Shown here: piece by piece, positions 26,923-35,904 of the stretch
How positions within the stretch are numbered: the stretch's first letter is position 1
Layout of the letters: each line of letters begins with the position of its first letter
Assembly: GCF_963667775.1 (NCBI RefSeq)
Contig: NZ_OY764015.1
Coordinates: 372,001-436,000 of the forward strand
Source: an uncultured Trichococcus sp.
GTDB taxonomy: Bacteria > Bacillota > Bacilli > Lactobacillales > Aerococcaceae
Direction: 5' to 3'
Length of the DNA: 64,000 nt
Translations under genes and position numbers: made by a program
The notes under the pieces: generated by a model
Database searches by the model: none
Seen by the model: only the letters and a program-made list of their open reading frames with translations
What the model was told of the DNA's origin: nothing

Positions 26923-27559
26923 AGATGGGATGACGGTTGGCCTTGGTGGTGGTAGTACAATTTCATTCCTGATTAGATTCATTCGAGACACGGAACGAGA
27001 TGTTCAAATCGTCACACCGTCATATGCAACAGCTGCCTTATGTGCAGAGGCTGGTTTGACCGTTGTTCCTACTCACCTGATCTCACAAATTGATCTAGCT
27101 TTTGATGGGTGTGATGAGGTAGATCAGTCACTGAACGCATTAAAGAGTGGTGGGGCGATCCACACCAAAGAAAAAATAATCGCATCCTTGGCAAAAGAAT
27201 ACATATTGTTGGTAGATGAAACGAAAGTATCTCAGTCTTTGCGTTTTAACGTGCCGATTGCTTTAGAAGTGATTCCAGAAGCCCGTCTTTATGTCGCTAA
27301 CGAAGTAAAAAAACTGGGTGCTGAAGTTGTCGAAAGAAAGAGTTCGGCAAAAGATGGCATCACAATGAGTGATAACGGTAATCTGATCATGGATGCTTAT
27401 TTTAAGCCAACACCAAAGCTGAAAGAACTGGATGTACAATTGAAACAACTAGTGGGTGTTGTAGAAACGTCACTGTTTTATCAAATAGCGACAAAAATGA
27501 TTGTTGCAACAGAAACGACAACCAAGATAATCGAAAGGAATGCTGAAAATGAAATATAA
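26882..27559 (+). CDS. rpiA: Ribose-5-phosphate isomerase A
   Basis: This 225-residue RpiA interconverts ribose 5-phosphate and ribulose 5-phosphate. The motifs VGLGGGSTISFLI, DLAFDGCDEVD and LKSGGAIHTKEKI (with the catalytic Asp and Glu regions) are intact. It overlaps the end of the PTS gene by 41 bases, so the two are tightly coupled. The GLGGGST loop differs slightly from the usual GLGTGST (Gly for Thr), perhaps reflecting an altered phosphosugar substrate in this catabolic operon. Confidence 0.92.
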   Translation: MKKRCALKALELIEDGMTVGLGGGSTISFLIRFIRDTERDVQIVTPSYATAALCAEAGLTVVPTHLISQIDLAFDGCDEVDQSLNALKSGGAIHTKEKIIASLAKEYILLVDETKVSQSLRFNVPIALEVIPEARLYVANEVKKLGAEVVERKSSAKDGITMSDNGNLIMDAYFKPTPKLKELDVQLKQLVGVVETSLFYQIATKMIVATETTTKIIERNAENEI

Positions 27560-28517
27560 CTGGGGAATTATTGGAACAGGCTGGATTGCACATGAAATGG
27601 GCGATGCTTTAAAGAATGTTAATGGAGAAATTTATGCTGTTTGTGATGCGAATTTAGCAGGAGCGCAAAAATATGCGGCGGAATATAATGTGAAACATGC
27701 GTACGGCAGTTTTGATGAACTGCTGGAGGACAGCCAGATTGATATTGTATATATTGCTACCCCCCATAATTTTCATTATGACATGATGAAAAAGGCACTG
27801 GAAAAGAACAAGCATGTCTTTTGTGAAAAAGCAATCACCGTCAACGACCGACAATTGGAAGAATGCGTGGCAATCGCCAAAGAAAAAAACTTGATCATTT
27901 CCGACGGGGTTACCTTGCTCCACATGCCTTTATATAAAAAATTAAAGGAAATATTGGACAGCGGGAAATTAGGCCGTGTCAAAATGGTTCAAGTGAATTT
28001 TGGGAGCTGCAAAGAATATGATGTAACAAACCGTTTCTTCTCCAAAGAATTGGCTGGGGGTGCCTTACTGGATATCGGCGTGTATGCGACATCCTTTGCC
28101 CGTTTTTTTATGAGCAGCAAAGCGAACGTAGTGTTAACGACGGCTAATTTTTTTGAGACAGGCGTGGATGAGTCGTCGGGGATCATCCTGAAGAACAGCG
28201 ATGACGAAATGGCGGTAATGGCATTGACCATGCGTGCGAAACAACCGAAACGTGGAGTTGTTTCCTGTGAAGAAGGGTATATTGAAGTAAATGAATACCC
28301 TCGGGCAGCTTCGGCGACCATCACCTACACCAGCGATGGGCATCAAGAGGTGGTGGAAGTCGGCGAAAGCAAAAAAGCCTTGGAGTATGAAATCAAGGAC
28401 ATGGAAGACTATATCAGCAATCAGTCTGGTGAGGAGAATCTGCAGTATATTCGTGACGTCATGGCGACACTGACATCCGTCAGAAATCAGTGGGGAATGG
28501 TGTATCCTTTTGAATAA
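27549..28517 (+). CDS. Gfo/Idh/MocA family oxidoreductase
   Basis: This 322-residue NAD(P)-dependent sugar oxidoreductase starts at ATG 27549 (AAAGGA eight bases before), preferred over ATG 27540. The N-terminal Rossmann motif is WGIIGTGWIAHEMGD. The usual EKP reads CEKAITVN, and the catalytic DIGxH reads DIGVYATSF, with Tyr for His; similar variants occur in small Firmicute members, and the substrate is unknown. It overlaps rpiA and the HAD gene, so it belongs to the same operon. Confidence 0.87.
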   Translation: MKYNWGIIGTGWIAHEMGDALKNVNGEIYAVCDANLAGAQKYAAEYNVKHAYGSFDELLEDSQIDIVYIATPHNFHYDMMKKALEKNKHVFCEKAITVNDRQLEECVAIAKEKNLIISDGVTLLHMPLYKKLKEILDSGKLGRVKMVQVNFGSCKEYDVTNRFFSKELAGGALLDIGVYATSFARFFMSSKANVVLTTANFFETGVDESSGIILKNSDDEMAVMALTMRAKQPKRGVVSCEEGYIEVNEYPRAASATITYTSDGHQEVVEVGESKKALEYEIKDMEDYISNQSGEENLQYIRDVMATLTSVRNQWGMVYPFE

Positions 28518-29288
28518 GAAATATTTTTTCTTCGATATTGATGGAACGTTGACAGACCATAGAACCAAAGAGATCGTGCCGTCTGCGCAGTTAGCGCTGG
28601 ATAAACTTTCAGCTGCAGGGCATTTTGTGGGGATCGCTACAGGTCGTGCCCATTCCATTACAAAGCCGTAAATTTCATGAATGAAATCGGATTGGAGAAT
28701 ATGGTCTGCAGCGGCGGAGCAGGTTTAGTGATCAAGGGAGAGCTGGTACAAAATTTACCTTTAGACCCAGTCAAAGCTAAGAATATTCTGAAGGAAGCCG
28801 AACAGTTGGGATATGGCATTCTGCTAATGATGGATGATTCCATAAAAGTCTATGCCAAAAATAATCGCTTTAGGGAACAAGTGGGACCGCGCAAGGAACC
28901 AACTACTTATATCATTGATCCGGAGCTGGATTTCGAGGCTCTCGAATCTATTTATAAAATCTACATTTCTATACCAAGTGAAGAAGAAAATTTGTTGACC
29001 TCAAAAGGGACATTGGGACACCTACGCTTTGAACCAGATTATTTGATGTTTCAGCATGATCAGAAGAATCAAGGGATAGTCGATCTGATGTCTCATTTGG
29101 ATGCGCCATTAAATGATGTTGTGGTATTTGGGGACGACTACAATGATTTGGTGATGTTTGATTCAAAATGGACGAACATTGCGATGGGAAATGCTTGCCT
29201 GGAACTGAAAAATAAAGCCTCCTATATCACGGATTCAAATGTCGAAGACGGAATATATAAGGCATCTGAGCATTTTGGTTGGTTCTGA
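28510..29288 (+). pseudogene. HAD hydrolase (Cof type), frameshifted
   Basis: From TTG 28510 the frame gives KKYFFFDIDGTLTDHRTK and VGIATGRAHSITKP and stops at 28669-28671. The following frame, open to 29288, gives AVNFMNEIGLENMVCSGGAG and later DVVVFGDDYNDLVMFD. Together they make an ordinary HAD IIB (Cof) phosphatase of about 259 residues: DxD motif, lid domain and GDDYND motif. One missing base in the A-run at 28662-28664 (ACAAAG for an expected ACAAAAG) explains the break. This is either a real inactivating or phase-variable slip or a sequencing error. Confidence 0.85.
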
Positions 29289-29342
29289 ATTTTCGGTGTT
29301 TGCTACTTTTAAGACCTGGTGACTGAGTGGAATGATAAAATA

Positions 29343-29409
29343 AAAAATCCTCGCTAAGCTTTTAATATCTGGTTTGCCAACCAATATTAAAAGCTTAGGA
29401 AGATTTTTG
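29343..29409 (+). terminator. Intrinsic terminator of the PTS operon
   Basis: CTAAGCTTTTAATAT and ATATTAAAAGCTTAG pair inside outer AAAAATC and GATTTTT arms, giving a stem of more than 20 bp with small mismatches, ending in Ts. Confidence 0.88.
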
Positions 29410-29490
29410 TCTACTGTTCCATCGGAAATACCATCAGCTCAAACCGGGTAGCTGTCATACGAGGCCTGCTATAGAAGAAAATATAGCTGT

Positions 29491-29874
29491 CTAATTGATC
29501 TGAAGCTTTTCTTTCAAGGCATCGGTCAGCGTCTGGGAAAAATTGATGTTTTCTTCGGACGCCAAATCAGCCAGCCACTCGGGAATTGTCACATTCTTCC
29601 TGATAGTTTTGGAATGATACTTCCGTCGGTATGCTGCTAGATCGATTCCGATCAGAGCGACAGTTTTGTCGGGATAACGCTTTTGCAGGATGTCCGCGGG
29701 TGTAGCAGCCGGAAAATCTTTTTTATCCTCCAATGCCAGACCCAATACTTCTTCAGCCATCTCATATGCTTCTGCTATCGTGGTGCCTTGCGTAATCGCT
29801 TCGGGGATGTCAGGGAATTGAACAAGTATGTATTTCCCGTCTTTTTCGAATGTAGCTGGATATACTAACTTCAC
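29491..29874 (-). CDS. hicB: HicB family antitoxin
   Basis: This 127-residue protein has the HicB fold at the N-terminus (KYILVQFPDIPEAITQGTTI, then AYEMAEEVLGLALED) and a C-terminal DNA-binding half (TIRKNVTIPEWLADLA, ribbon-helix-helix or HTH-like). The start is GTG 29874 after AAGGAG. It is downstream of hicA in the same operon and would neutralise the toxin and repress the promoter. Confidence 0.9.
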   Translation of the reverse strand: MKLVYPATFEKDGKYILVQFPDIPEAITQGTTIAEAYEMAEEVLGLALEDKKDFPAATPADILQKRYPDKTVALIGIDLAAYRRKYHSKTIRKNVTIPEWLADLASEENINFSQTLTDALKEKLQIN

Positions 29875-29935
29875 TCTCTTTCACTCCTTCTTTTTCAACA
29901 ATACTGCTGAAAAGGTTTCAATCATTTACTTTGAA

Positions 29936-30124
29936 TCATTTGAGGCCTGCTTGTTTCAAGATACTATGTTCTAGTCCAATACCCAAATCCTTATTGTGCA
30001 GGGGAACAATTGCAGTTTTTCTGGTAATCTTATTGTACAACTTCAGATGGCTGCCATTTTGAGTTACTCTCTCGAAACCATTTTTTTGTAATAGTTTGAC
30101 CATTTGTCGAGGTGTCATTGGCAT
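29936..30124 (-). CDS. hicA: HicA family toxin (mRNA interferase)
   Basis: This 62-residue HicA toxin has the double-stranded-RNA-binding-like fold; the catalytic His lies in TQNGSHLKLYNK, and TAIVPLHNKDLGIGL follows. Its length is normal for the family. It is the first gene of a hicAB pair with 61 bases before hicB. GAGAGGAAAA gives the ribosome site. Confidence 0.92.
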   Translation of the reverse strand: MPMTPRQMVKLLQKNGFERVTQNGSHLKLYNKITRKTAIVPLHNKDLGIGLEHSILKQAGLK

Positions 30125-30147
30125 AGATTTTTTTCCTCTCTCAATTA

Positions 30148-30176
30148 ATTATGCGTATATGATGCGCATTTGTCAA
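30148..30176 (-). promoter_or_regulatory. hicAB promoter with putative operator
   Basis: On the minus strand TTGACA (30171-30176) and CATAAT (30148-30153) are 17 bases apart. Between them the inverted repeat ATGCG...CGCAT (9-base centre) occupies the spacer, a natural binding site for HicB. Confidence 0.7.
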
Positions 30177-30361
30177 ATGGGATATGCATTAGTTCTAATG
30201 ATTGTGGTATCTTCTCCCAAAAAAATGTCATCAAATAATAAATACGCAATTGAAGTTGGGAAAATTCCGAGGAGGGACGTTGCAGATCAAATGACAACCT
30301 AACCAGAATCGAAAACGGAGTTCCAAGCATGGGACTGCCTGAATGCTCAAAATCGAAGCGA

Positions 30362-30406
30362 AACCCCACCAGAAATGCTTATCCTTAAAGCATTTCCGGT
30401 GGGGTT
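30362..30406 (-). terminator. Terminator-like hairpin after the aldo/keto reductase gene
   Basis: AACCCCACCAGAAATGCTT and AAGCATTTCCGGTGGGGTT form a 19-bp stem with one mismatch. It lies 18 bases beyond the stop of the minus-strand reductase; the T-run is short. Confidence 0.75.
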
Positions 30407-30423
30407 CAAATTATTCGTAATAA

Positions 30424-31278
30424 CTAATCAGCCGGCACGAGTTGGCTCAGCGCTTCTTCTTGTTCCGCAAGCGTCCGTCTGTAGTAGCGGAAGCCCTTGT
30501 CCAGTCGGCGGATTTCGTTCATTTCTTCCTCCGTCAATTCGAAATCGAAAATGTCGATATTCTCTTTGATGTGCACCGGATTTGAGGATTTCGGGAACAC
30601 GATGATGCCTTCCTGGATGTGCCAGCGCAGGATGATCTGGGCATTCGTCTTCCCGTATTTTTCAGCCAATTTGGTGAATACGGGCTCCTCGATCAGAGCC
30701 GCATCGCCATGGCCCAATGGAAACCAGCTTTCGATGACTGTGTTGTATGGCGCGATCCGTTTCTTCAGCTCGTTTTGTTGATAATAAGGGTGGCATTCGA
30801 CCTGCAGAACGGAAGGGTTGATCGTTGCGGCAGCGAGCACTTCTTCCAGCCGATCGGATTCAAAGTTACTCAGGCCGATGCTCTTGACTTTGCCTTGGGA
30901 GACCGCTTTTTCCATATCTTTCCAGGCGCCCAAGTAATCGCCGAATTGTTGGTGCAGCAGCAGGAGGTCGATATAGTCCGTCCCCAGACGCACCAGCATT
31001 TTGTCGATGGCTTTTTCGGTTAACCCCTCGCCGTATTCGCTTGGCCACAGTTTCGTAGTGATCCAAATCTCTTCTCTTGGAATACCGCTTTCTTTCACTG
31101 CCTGACCGACACCGCGTTCATTTTGATAGGCATGCGCGGTATCGATGTGGCGATAGCCCAATTTAAAGGCTTCCAGGCAAGCTTTCCTGGTCTCTTCGTC
31201 CCCCGGAATCTGGAAAACACCCAGTCCGAATTGCGGAATTTTGTTGCCGTCGTTCAATGTGATGTACGTTTGTTCCAT
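30424..31278 (-). CDS. Aldo/keto reductase
   Basis: This 284-residue AKR reduces aldehydes or ketones with NADPH. The catalytic tetrad is present: Asp and Tyr in HIDTAHAYQNE, Lys in TTKLWPSEYG, His in DLLLLHQQFG; the cofactor loop has FPKSSNPVHIKEN. The start at 31278 is preferred (GGAGGG eight bases before) over in-frame ATGs at 31284 and 31308. It is a lone gene divergent from the AraC-GH39 regulator. Substrate unknown; 2,5-diketogluconate reductase-type annotation would be usual. Confidence 0.93.
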   Translation of the reverse strand: MEQTYITLNDGNKIPQFGLGVFQIPGDEETRKACLEAFKLGYRHIDTAHAYQNERGVGQAVKESGIPREEIWITTKLWPSEYGEGLTEKAIDKMLVRLGTDYIDLLLLHQQFGDYLGAWKDMEKAVSQGKVKSIGLSNFESDRLEEVLAAATINPSVLQVECHPYYQQNELKKRIAPYNTVIESWFPLGHGDAALIEEPVFTKLAEKYGKTNAQIILRWHIQEGIIVFPKSSNPVHIKENIDIFDFELTEEEMNEIRRLDKGFRYYRRTLAEQEEALSQLVPAD

Positions 31279-31429
31279 AGCCATTTCCCTCCGATTAATT
31301 ATTTGCATAAGCCTACTTTAAACCATGGAGTGGACTCCAAGTCAAATAATAATCTCCTTTTTATTTTTGAATGGCTCTTGTTACGAGCCGGCCGAATAGC
31401 ATATAGTAGTACGAGAAAGAGGTGATCAT

Positions 31430-33865
31430 TTGAAACTCATCAATCCATGGGAAAACATCAAGATCAAAAAAATCGGCAACAAGGAAGTCATCCAAAATTT
31501 TGATGATGATATCCATCTGCTGTATGTATTGGTCGGGGAACTGTCGGTTGAATCCGAAGGCAGTTATTTGACTTTGCAAAAGGACGATTTTTTCATTCTG
31601 CATAAATCCAATTCGTATACATGCCATACAGGCGATTCGAAAGTTTTTCAGTTGTCATTGCAGTATTTTTATTCCGAAGAAGATGCATCCAACCCGTACA
31701 GCTACTATTTTACCGGAGATTCGGTCAAAAATACCCACAGCTCGGATATGCAAGTAACCTATCTGTTGAACCAATTGGTGGAATTATACATTTTTAAGGA
31801 ACAGAAGCGGATATCGGAGATTTTTGAGGTCTACTTCAATCTCATCAATACTCTGGAGAAGAAATATTTTGTGAAAGTAAAGCTTGAAGCAGATCGGAGC
31901 ATCAAGCAAAAAGTCGAGGAGGTCAAGTTTTACATAGATAACAACTTTGACAAGGAAATCCGCTTGTCCGATCTGGCCGGGAAGTTGTTCGTGTCGGAAC
32001 AGTACCTTTCCAAACTGTTTTCAAACGAAATCGGCTTGTCCCTCAGCGAATATCTGATCAGAAAACGTCTGGAAAAAGTGCGGAAAGATTTGTTTGAAAC
32101 CGAAAAATCTGTAACCAGCATTGCGTTTTCCGCTGGATTTTCCAACATCAATTCCTTCAACCGGCTGTTCAAAAAATACCAAGGGATGACCCCGAGTGAG
32201 TACCGCAGAGAAGCGAAAAAGGGTATCGAAATCCAATCTTCACCTTTTGCGATACCGAATGAAGAACTAACGGATCTGCAGAAGTACTTTGCGGAAGAGG
32301 AAGAAGGAAATAGTGCCGACAAGCTTAAAATTGATGTGTCAGAGGCTGAAGATTACGATTGCGATAAATATCTGATCAATCTCGGTTATGCGGGGGACCT
32401 GCTCCACACGTCGTTCTCCCAACAGATCCGATATACGCAAGAGCAGAATGCTTTTCGCTACGGCCGGATTTGGGGCTTGTTCAACAATGCCTTATTTGAA
32501 CAGGTTGGCGATGAATTCGACTTCACAAAAGTTGATGAAATCCTGCAGACGGTTCTCGATGCCGGGATGATTCCGTTTTTGGAACTTGGATTCAAAGGGA
32601 AACTGATACATGAAACCCACACAAAAATCATAAAAAAAGAACCGTTTGAGCTGAAGACCAACAGAATGGCCGGTATCTTACTCAGATTCACAACCTTTCT
32701 CAACCATTGCATCGATAAATACGGCGATGAGGAAGTCTCAAAATGGATCATCGAAATATGGAAACCGAACGCATTGGTCCTTAAGAACACGGATCAGGAA
32801 CAGCTATCCCTGATCGAGATGGATGACGAACAGGTAGATATTTCGCAGTATCCGCACTATATCCGTTATTTCAGTCAAATCAGCGAATCAATCAAACGTA
32901 TCGTTCCGGGAATGCAAGTAGGCGGCTGCGGGTTGAGTTTGGATATCGAACGGGGAGACATGCGGAATTTTCTGCGCAAATGGAAACAGGAAAAAGTCAA
33001 ACCGGACTTCATCAGCATCGGCATTTATCCGATTGATGAAATCAAACACGGTTTTGTTGTGGAGAAGCGTGCGAATCCGATTTCCCCCGATGAAGATTAT
33101 ATGCTGAATAAGATCAGGGACATCCGCACCTTGCTGGATGAATTGGATTTGGGTACAAAGTTGTACGTGACTGAATTCAACGTGACCATCCTGAATAGGG
33201 AAATCATCAATGATACGGCCTTCAAAGGCGCCTATATCCTGAAGAATATCCTTTCGATCCTGTCCTATTGCGATCTGATCGGGTATTGGCAATTGTCGGA
33301 TTTGACGGTGACCAGTTTCGATACAGCCAAAAAAGAAATCTTTGGCGGAACCGGCATCCTATCCAAAAACGGCGTCCCCAAAATCGGTTACTATGCTTTC
33401 AAATTTCTCAAGAAATTAGGTCCAAAAAGAATTTTCGCTTCCGAAAATCTGATTGTGACCAGAAAAGAAAAGCAATATCAGTTACTGTGCTACCATTACA
33501 GCCATTTGAATGCGACCTATTACTACGACACCAGCGGAGGCTTCCACAAAAACAATGCCTATGCCATTTTTGACAATGAACAGCCGCTTGATTGGACAAT
33601 TGAACTGAATGGTTTTGAAGCAGCCGGTAAATACCGGGTCATCAAGTACAGCATCGGGAAGAACAACGGTAATTTTTTGGAAGAGGTCAATGCGATCAGC
33701 CAATCCGATCATTTTGATAAAGAAATGATCCAATACCTGAAGCAAAAATGTGTGCCAAAGATCGAAATACAGACGCAGATCATCAGTGATGATAAATTAG
33801 TACTGGAAATCCACCTGTCTCCGTATGATATTTGCCTCTTTGACATCCAAAAAGTATCGGATTAG
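31430..33865 (+). CDS. AraC-type regulator fused to a GH39-like domain
   Basis: This 811-residue protein has three parts: a cupin sensor (residues about 1-130), an AraC double HTH (about 165-265; IRLSDLAGKLFVSEQYLSKL and SIAFSAGFSNINSFNRLFKK), and a GH39 beta-xylosidase-like barrel with C-terminal beta domain (about 320-800). In GH39 enzymes the acid/base motif is WNEPN; here the aligned stretch near 443 reads IEIWKPN, lacking that Glu, while the nucleophile-like Glu remains in YVTEFNVT near 579. The barrel is therefore probably a ligand sensor, not a hydrolase. Translation begins at TTG 31430 after AAAGAGGTGAT. It precedes the symporter and deglycosidase operon and likely activates them. Confidence 0.88.
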   Translation: MKLINPWENIKIKKIGNKEVIQNFDDDIHLLYVLVGELSVESEGSYLTLQKDDFFILHKSNSYTCHTGDSKVFQLSLQYFYSEEDASNPYSYYFTGDSVKNTHSSDMQVTYLLNQLVELYIFKEQKRISEIFEVYFNLINTLEKKYFVKVKLEADRSIKQKVEEVKFYIDNNFDKEIRLSDLAGKLFVSEQYLSKLFSNEIGLSLSEYLIRKRLEKVRKDLFETEKSVTSIAFSAGFSNINSFNRLFKKYQGMTPSEYRREAKKGIEIQSSPFAIPNEELTDLQKYFAEEEEGNSADKLKIDVSEAEDYDCDKYLINLGYAGDLLHTSFSQQIRYTQEQNAFRYGRIWGLFNNALFEQVGDEFDFTKVDEILQTVLDAGMIPFLELGFKGKLIHETHTKIIKKEPFELKTNRMAGILLRFTTFLNHCIDKYGDEEVSKWIIEIWKPNALVLKNTDQEQLSLIEMDDEQVDISQYPHYIRYFSQISESIKRIVPGMQVGGCGLSLDIERGDMRNFLRKWKQEKVKPDFISIGIYPIDEIKHGFVVEKRANPISPDEDYMLNKIRDIRTLLDELDLGTKLYVTEFNVTILNREIINDTAFKGAYILKNILSILSYCDLIGYWQLSDLTVTSFDTAKKEIFGGTGILSKNGVPKIGYYAFKFLKKLGPKRIFASENLIVTRKEKQYQLLCYHYSHLNATYYYDTSGGFHKNNAYAIFDNEQPLDWTIELNGFEAAGKYRVIKYSIGKNNGNFLEEVNAISQSDHFDKEMIQYLKQKCVPKIEIQTQIISDDKLVLEIHLSPYDICLFDIQKVSD

Positions 33866-34033
33866 TTAAGATTGTGCCATACAAATTTACGCAGAAATAA
33901 AAGATAGCGTTTTCTTGTTATAGAAGTACCATGAATTTAAACGCTGCCAAAGTAGAGCGATGCATCATTCAGATATACACTATGTATGTAATCGATTGCA
34001 AGGTTTTCATCATTCTATTTTGGAGGGGTTTAC

Positions 34034-35428
34034 ATGGCAGAAGGATTAGTGAAAGAGAACAGGCTCGCTGAAAAAGTGAAGCCGAAGATGTCCAAATGGA
34101 CGATGATGATTTATGGATTGGGTGATTTGGCAAGTCAATTTGTTTGGACATTCGTAGGGACTTATTTGACAGTATTTTATACAGACATCGTGGGTCTTGC
34201 TCCTTTAGCCGTTTCGATGATCATGTTGCTGGCGCGCTTGTGGGATGGCATCAATGATCCAATCATGGGGATGATCGCTGAAAGGACCAGAAGCAAGTTC
34301 GGCAGATTCAGACCTTATGTCCTGTTCGGAGCTCCGTTTTTGGCGCTGTTCAGTGTTTTGACCTTCACGAGTCCTTTCGGGAACGGAACGGCCGGGGTCA
34401 TTTGGGCAAGTGTGATCTATACGATTGCCGGAATGCTCTATACGCTGGTGAACATCCCTTATGGTGCGCTTGCGGCAGTAATGACCGAAGATGCGAATGA
34501 ACGAAATGAATTGAATGCATGGCGTTCCATCGGGATGAATGTAGGGATGATCGTTGTAAACTCATTGTCTGCAGTCTTGATGTTGCGCTTTTCTGAAGGA
34601 TCGGCTGTTGCCGACGGACGGGGCTATTTTACTACTGCGATGATTTATGCACTGATTTCATTGCCTATGTTTCTGGGCGTTTTCCTGACATCAAAAGAAG
34701 TTATCCAACCGACCAACCAGCAAAAAGTCTCCATGAAAGAAACGATGCGCAATATATTCGGCAACAAATATTTGATGATCCTATTTTTGATCATGGTCCT
34801 GCAGATGACTGCCTTCATGGGTCGGATCGCTGTGACGACCTATTACGTGATTTATTGTTTGGGAGCGTTCTCTTTGATCGCTATCCTGATGACTATCCCT
34901 TCAATCGGCGGCGCAGCCTGCTCCTTGCTGATCGTTCCGTTGGTGAAAAAGTTCGGCAAACGGAATGTCCTGATGGTGAGTATGATTCTGCAGGGGATCG
35001 GCTTACTGGTTGTCTATTTCAGTGATTTCGGGAATATCCGGATGATTATCGCAGGACACATCATTTTTGGTATCTTCAATATGGGCTTCCCGATTACGTT
35101 ATCCTTGGTAGCCGATTCGGTGGATTATCAGGAGCTGAAAAGCGGTGTCCGGACGGATGGAACGGCTTATGCCACTTATGGATTGGCGACAAAAATCGGT
35201 AGTGCGATCGGTGCTGCTTTCGGCGTGATGCTGCTGTCTTATTATGGTTATCAAGCCAATATGGAACAGACGCTTGCTACAAAGGACGGCATCAACACAA
35301 TCGTGAACTTGTATCCGGCGATTCTATTCTTCTTGGGTGCAGCAGCTTGTCTGTTGTGGGATCTTTCCGATAAGGACTCGGAAGGAATCCGCAGAGAGCT
35401 GGACGAACGCCGTCAAATACAGGATTAA
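34034..35428 (+). CDS. GPH family glycoside:cation symporter
   Basis: This 464-residue protein is a glycoside-pentoside-hexuronide symporter of the MFS fold: IYGLGDLASQFVWTFVGTYL, the cation-site region LLARLWDGINDPIMGMIAER, and RSKFGRFRPYVLFGAP are diagnostic. TTGGAGGGG precedes ATG 34034. It lies between the AraC-GH39 regulator and the oxidoreductase/deglycosidase operon, so it is the likely importer of the glycoside used there. About 170 upstream bases separate it from the regulator, enough for its own regulated promoter. Confidence 0.93.
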   Translation: MAEGLVKENRLAEKVKPKMSKWTMMIYGLGDLASQFVWTFVGTYLTVFYTDIVGLAPLAVSMIMLLARLWDGINDPIMGMIAERTRSKFGRFRPYVLFGAPFLALFSVLTFTSPFGNGTAGVIWASVIYTIAGMLYTLVNIPYGALAAVMTEDANERNELNAWRSIGMNVGMIVVNSLSAVLMLRFSEGSAVADGRGYFTTAMIYALISLPMFLGVFLTSKEVIQPTNQQKVSMKETMRNIFGNKYLMILFLIMVLQMTAFMGRIAVTTYYVIYCLGAFSLIAILMTIPSIGGAACSLLIVPLVKKFGKRNVLMVSMILQGIGLLVVYFSDFGNIRMIIAGHIIFGIFNMGFPITLSLVADSVDYQELKSGVRTDGTAYATYGLATKIGSAIGAAFGVMLLSYYGYQANMEQTLATKDGINTIVNLYPAILFFLGAAACLLWDLSDKDSEGIRRELDERRQIQD

Positions 35429-35436
35429 GTAAGAAG

Positions 35437-35465
35437 GGCTGGCTCAAAAAATGAGTCAGCCTTTT
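35437..35465 (+). terminator. Intrinsic terminator after the symporter gene
   Basis: GGCTGGCTCA and TGAGTCAGCC with a 5-base A loop, followed by TTTT, directly after the symporter stop. Confidence 0.9.
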
Positions 35466-35514
35466 CATTGCGGTTTGGATGTATGGTTATCTGGTCCGGC
35501 TTCGAATTCTTGGT

Positions 35515-35649
35515 GAGATTCCCCGCGAAAATGGTTTTCGCGGGGAATCTCGTGCTGTCTGCGGACGTTTTTCCCCGCCAAGGCGGGTTTGACGGTGTAT
35601 TTGACTATGTTTTGAACTCATTTTCCCCGTCAACTAGGTTTTGACGGGT
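35515..35649. repeat. Hairpin array F: three units, exact 52-nt period, different arms
   Basis: CCCCG-headed units start at 35521, 35573 and 35625. The first is a 17-bp perfect hairpin (GAGATTCCCCGCGAAAA, TGG, and its complement). The third has CCCGTCAA and TTGACGGG; the second is imperfect. Size (about 25 bases), number (three) and step (52) mirror arrays A-E, though the arms are unrelated in sequence. The array fills the gap between the symporter and the deglycosidase operon. Confidence 0.8.
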
Positions 35650-35685
35650 TATTTTTAACCCCGCATAAAATTCAATTCTCAAATA

Positions 35686-35742
35686 AAAGAGGCTGTATCA
35701 GGTCAGAAAGTACTATTCTGGTTTGATGCAGCCTTTCTTTTG
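35686..35742 (+). terminator. Second terminator-like hairpin before the deglycosidase operon
   Basis: AAAGAGGCTGTATCA and TGATGCAGCCTTT pair with two mismatches, and the loop contains a second stem CAGAA...TTCTG. A T-rich run follows. No gene lies between the previous terminator and this one, so it may be a relic or a leader structure. Confidence 0.6.
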
Positions 35743-35904
35743 TTATTAGAAGAATAAAATAGTGTGGTTTGTATTTCACTATTAAACAACTCTATTTTTT
35801 TAATGATAAATATGTGTGATTTAGTTTTATTCATAAAGTTGAGAGCAAAAGCGCAATTCATAATAGAATAATCTTGTAAGCGATAACCAAAAGGAGGAAA
35901 TAAC

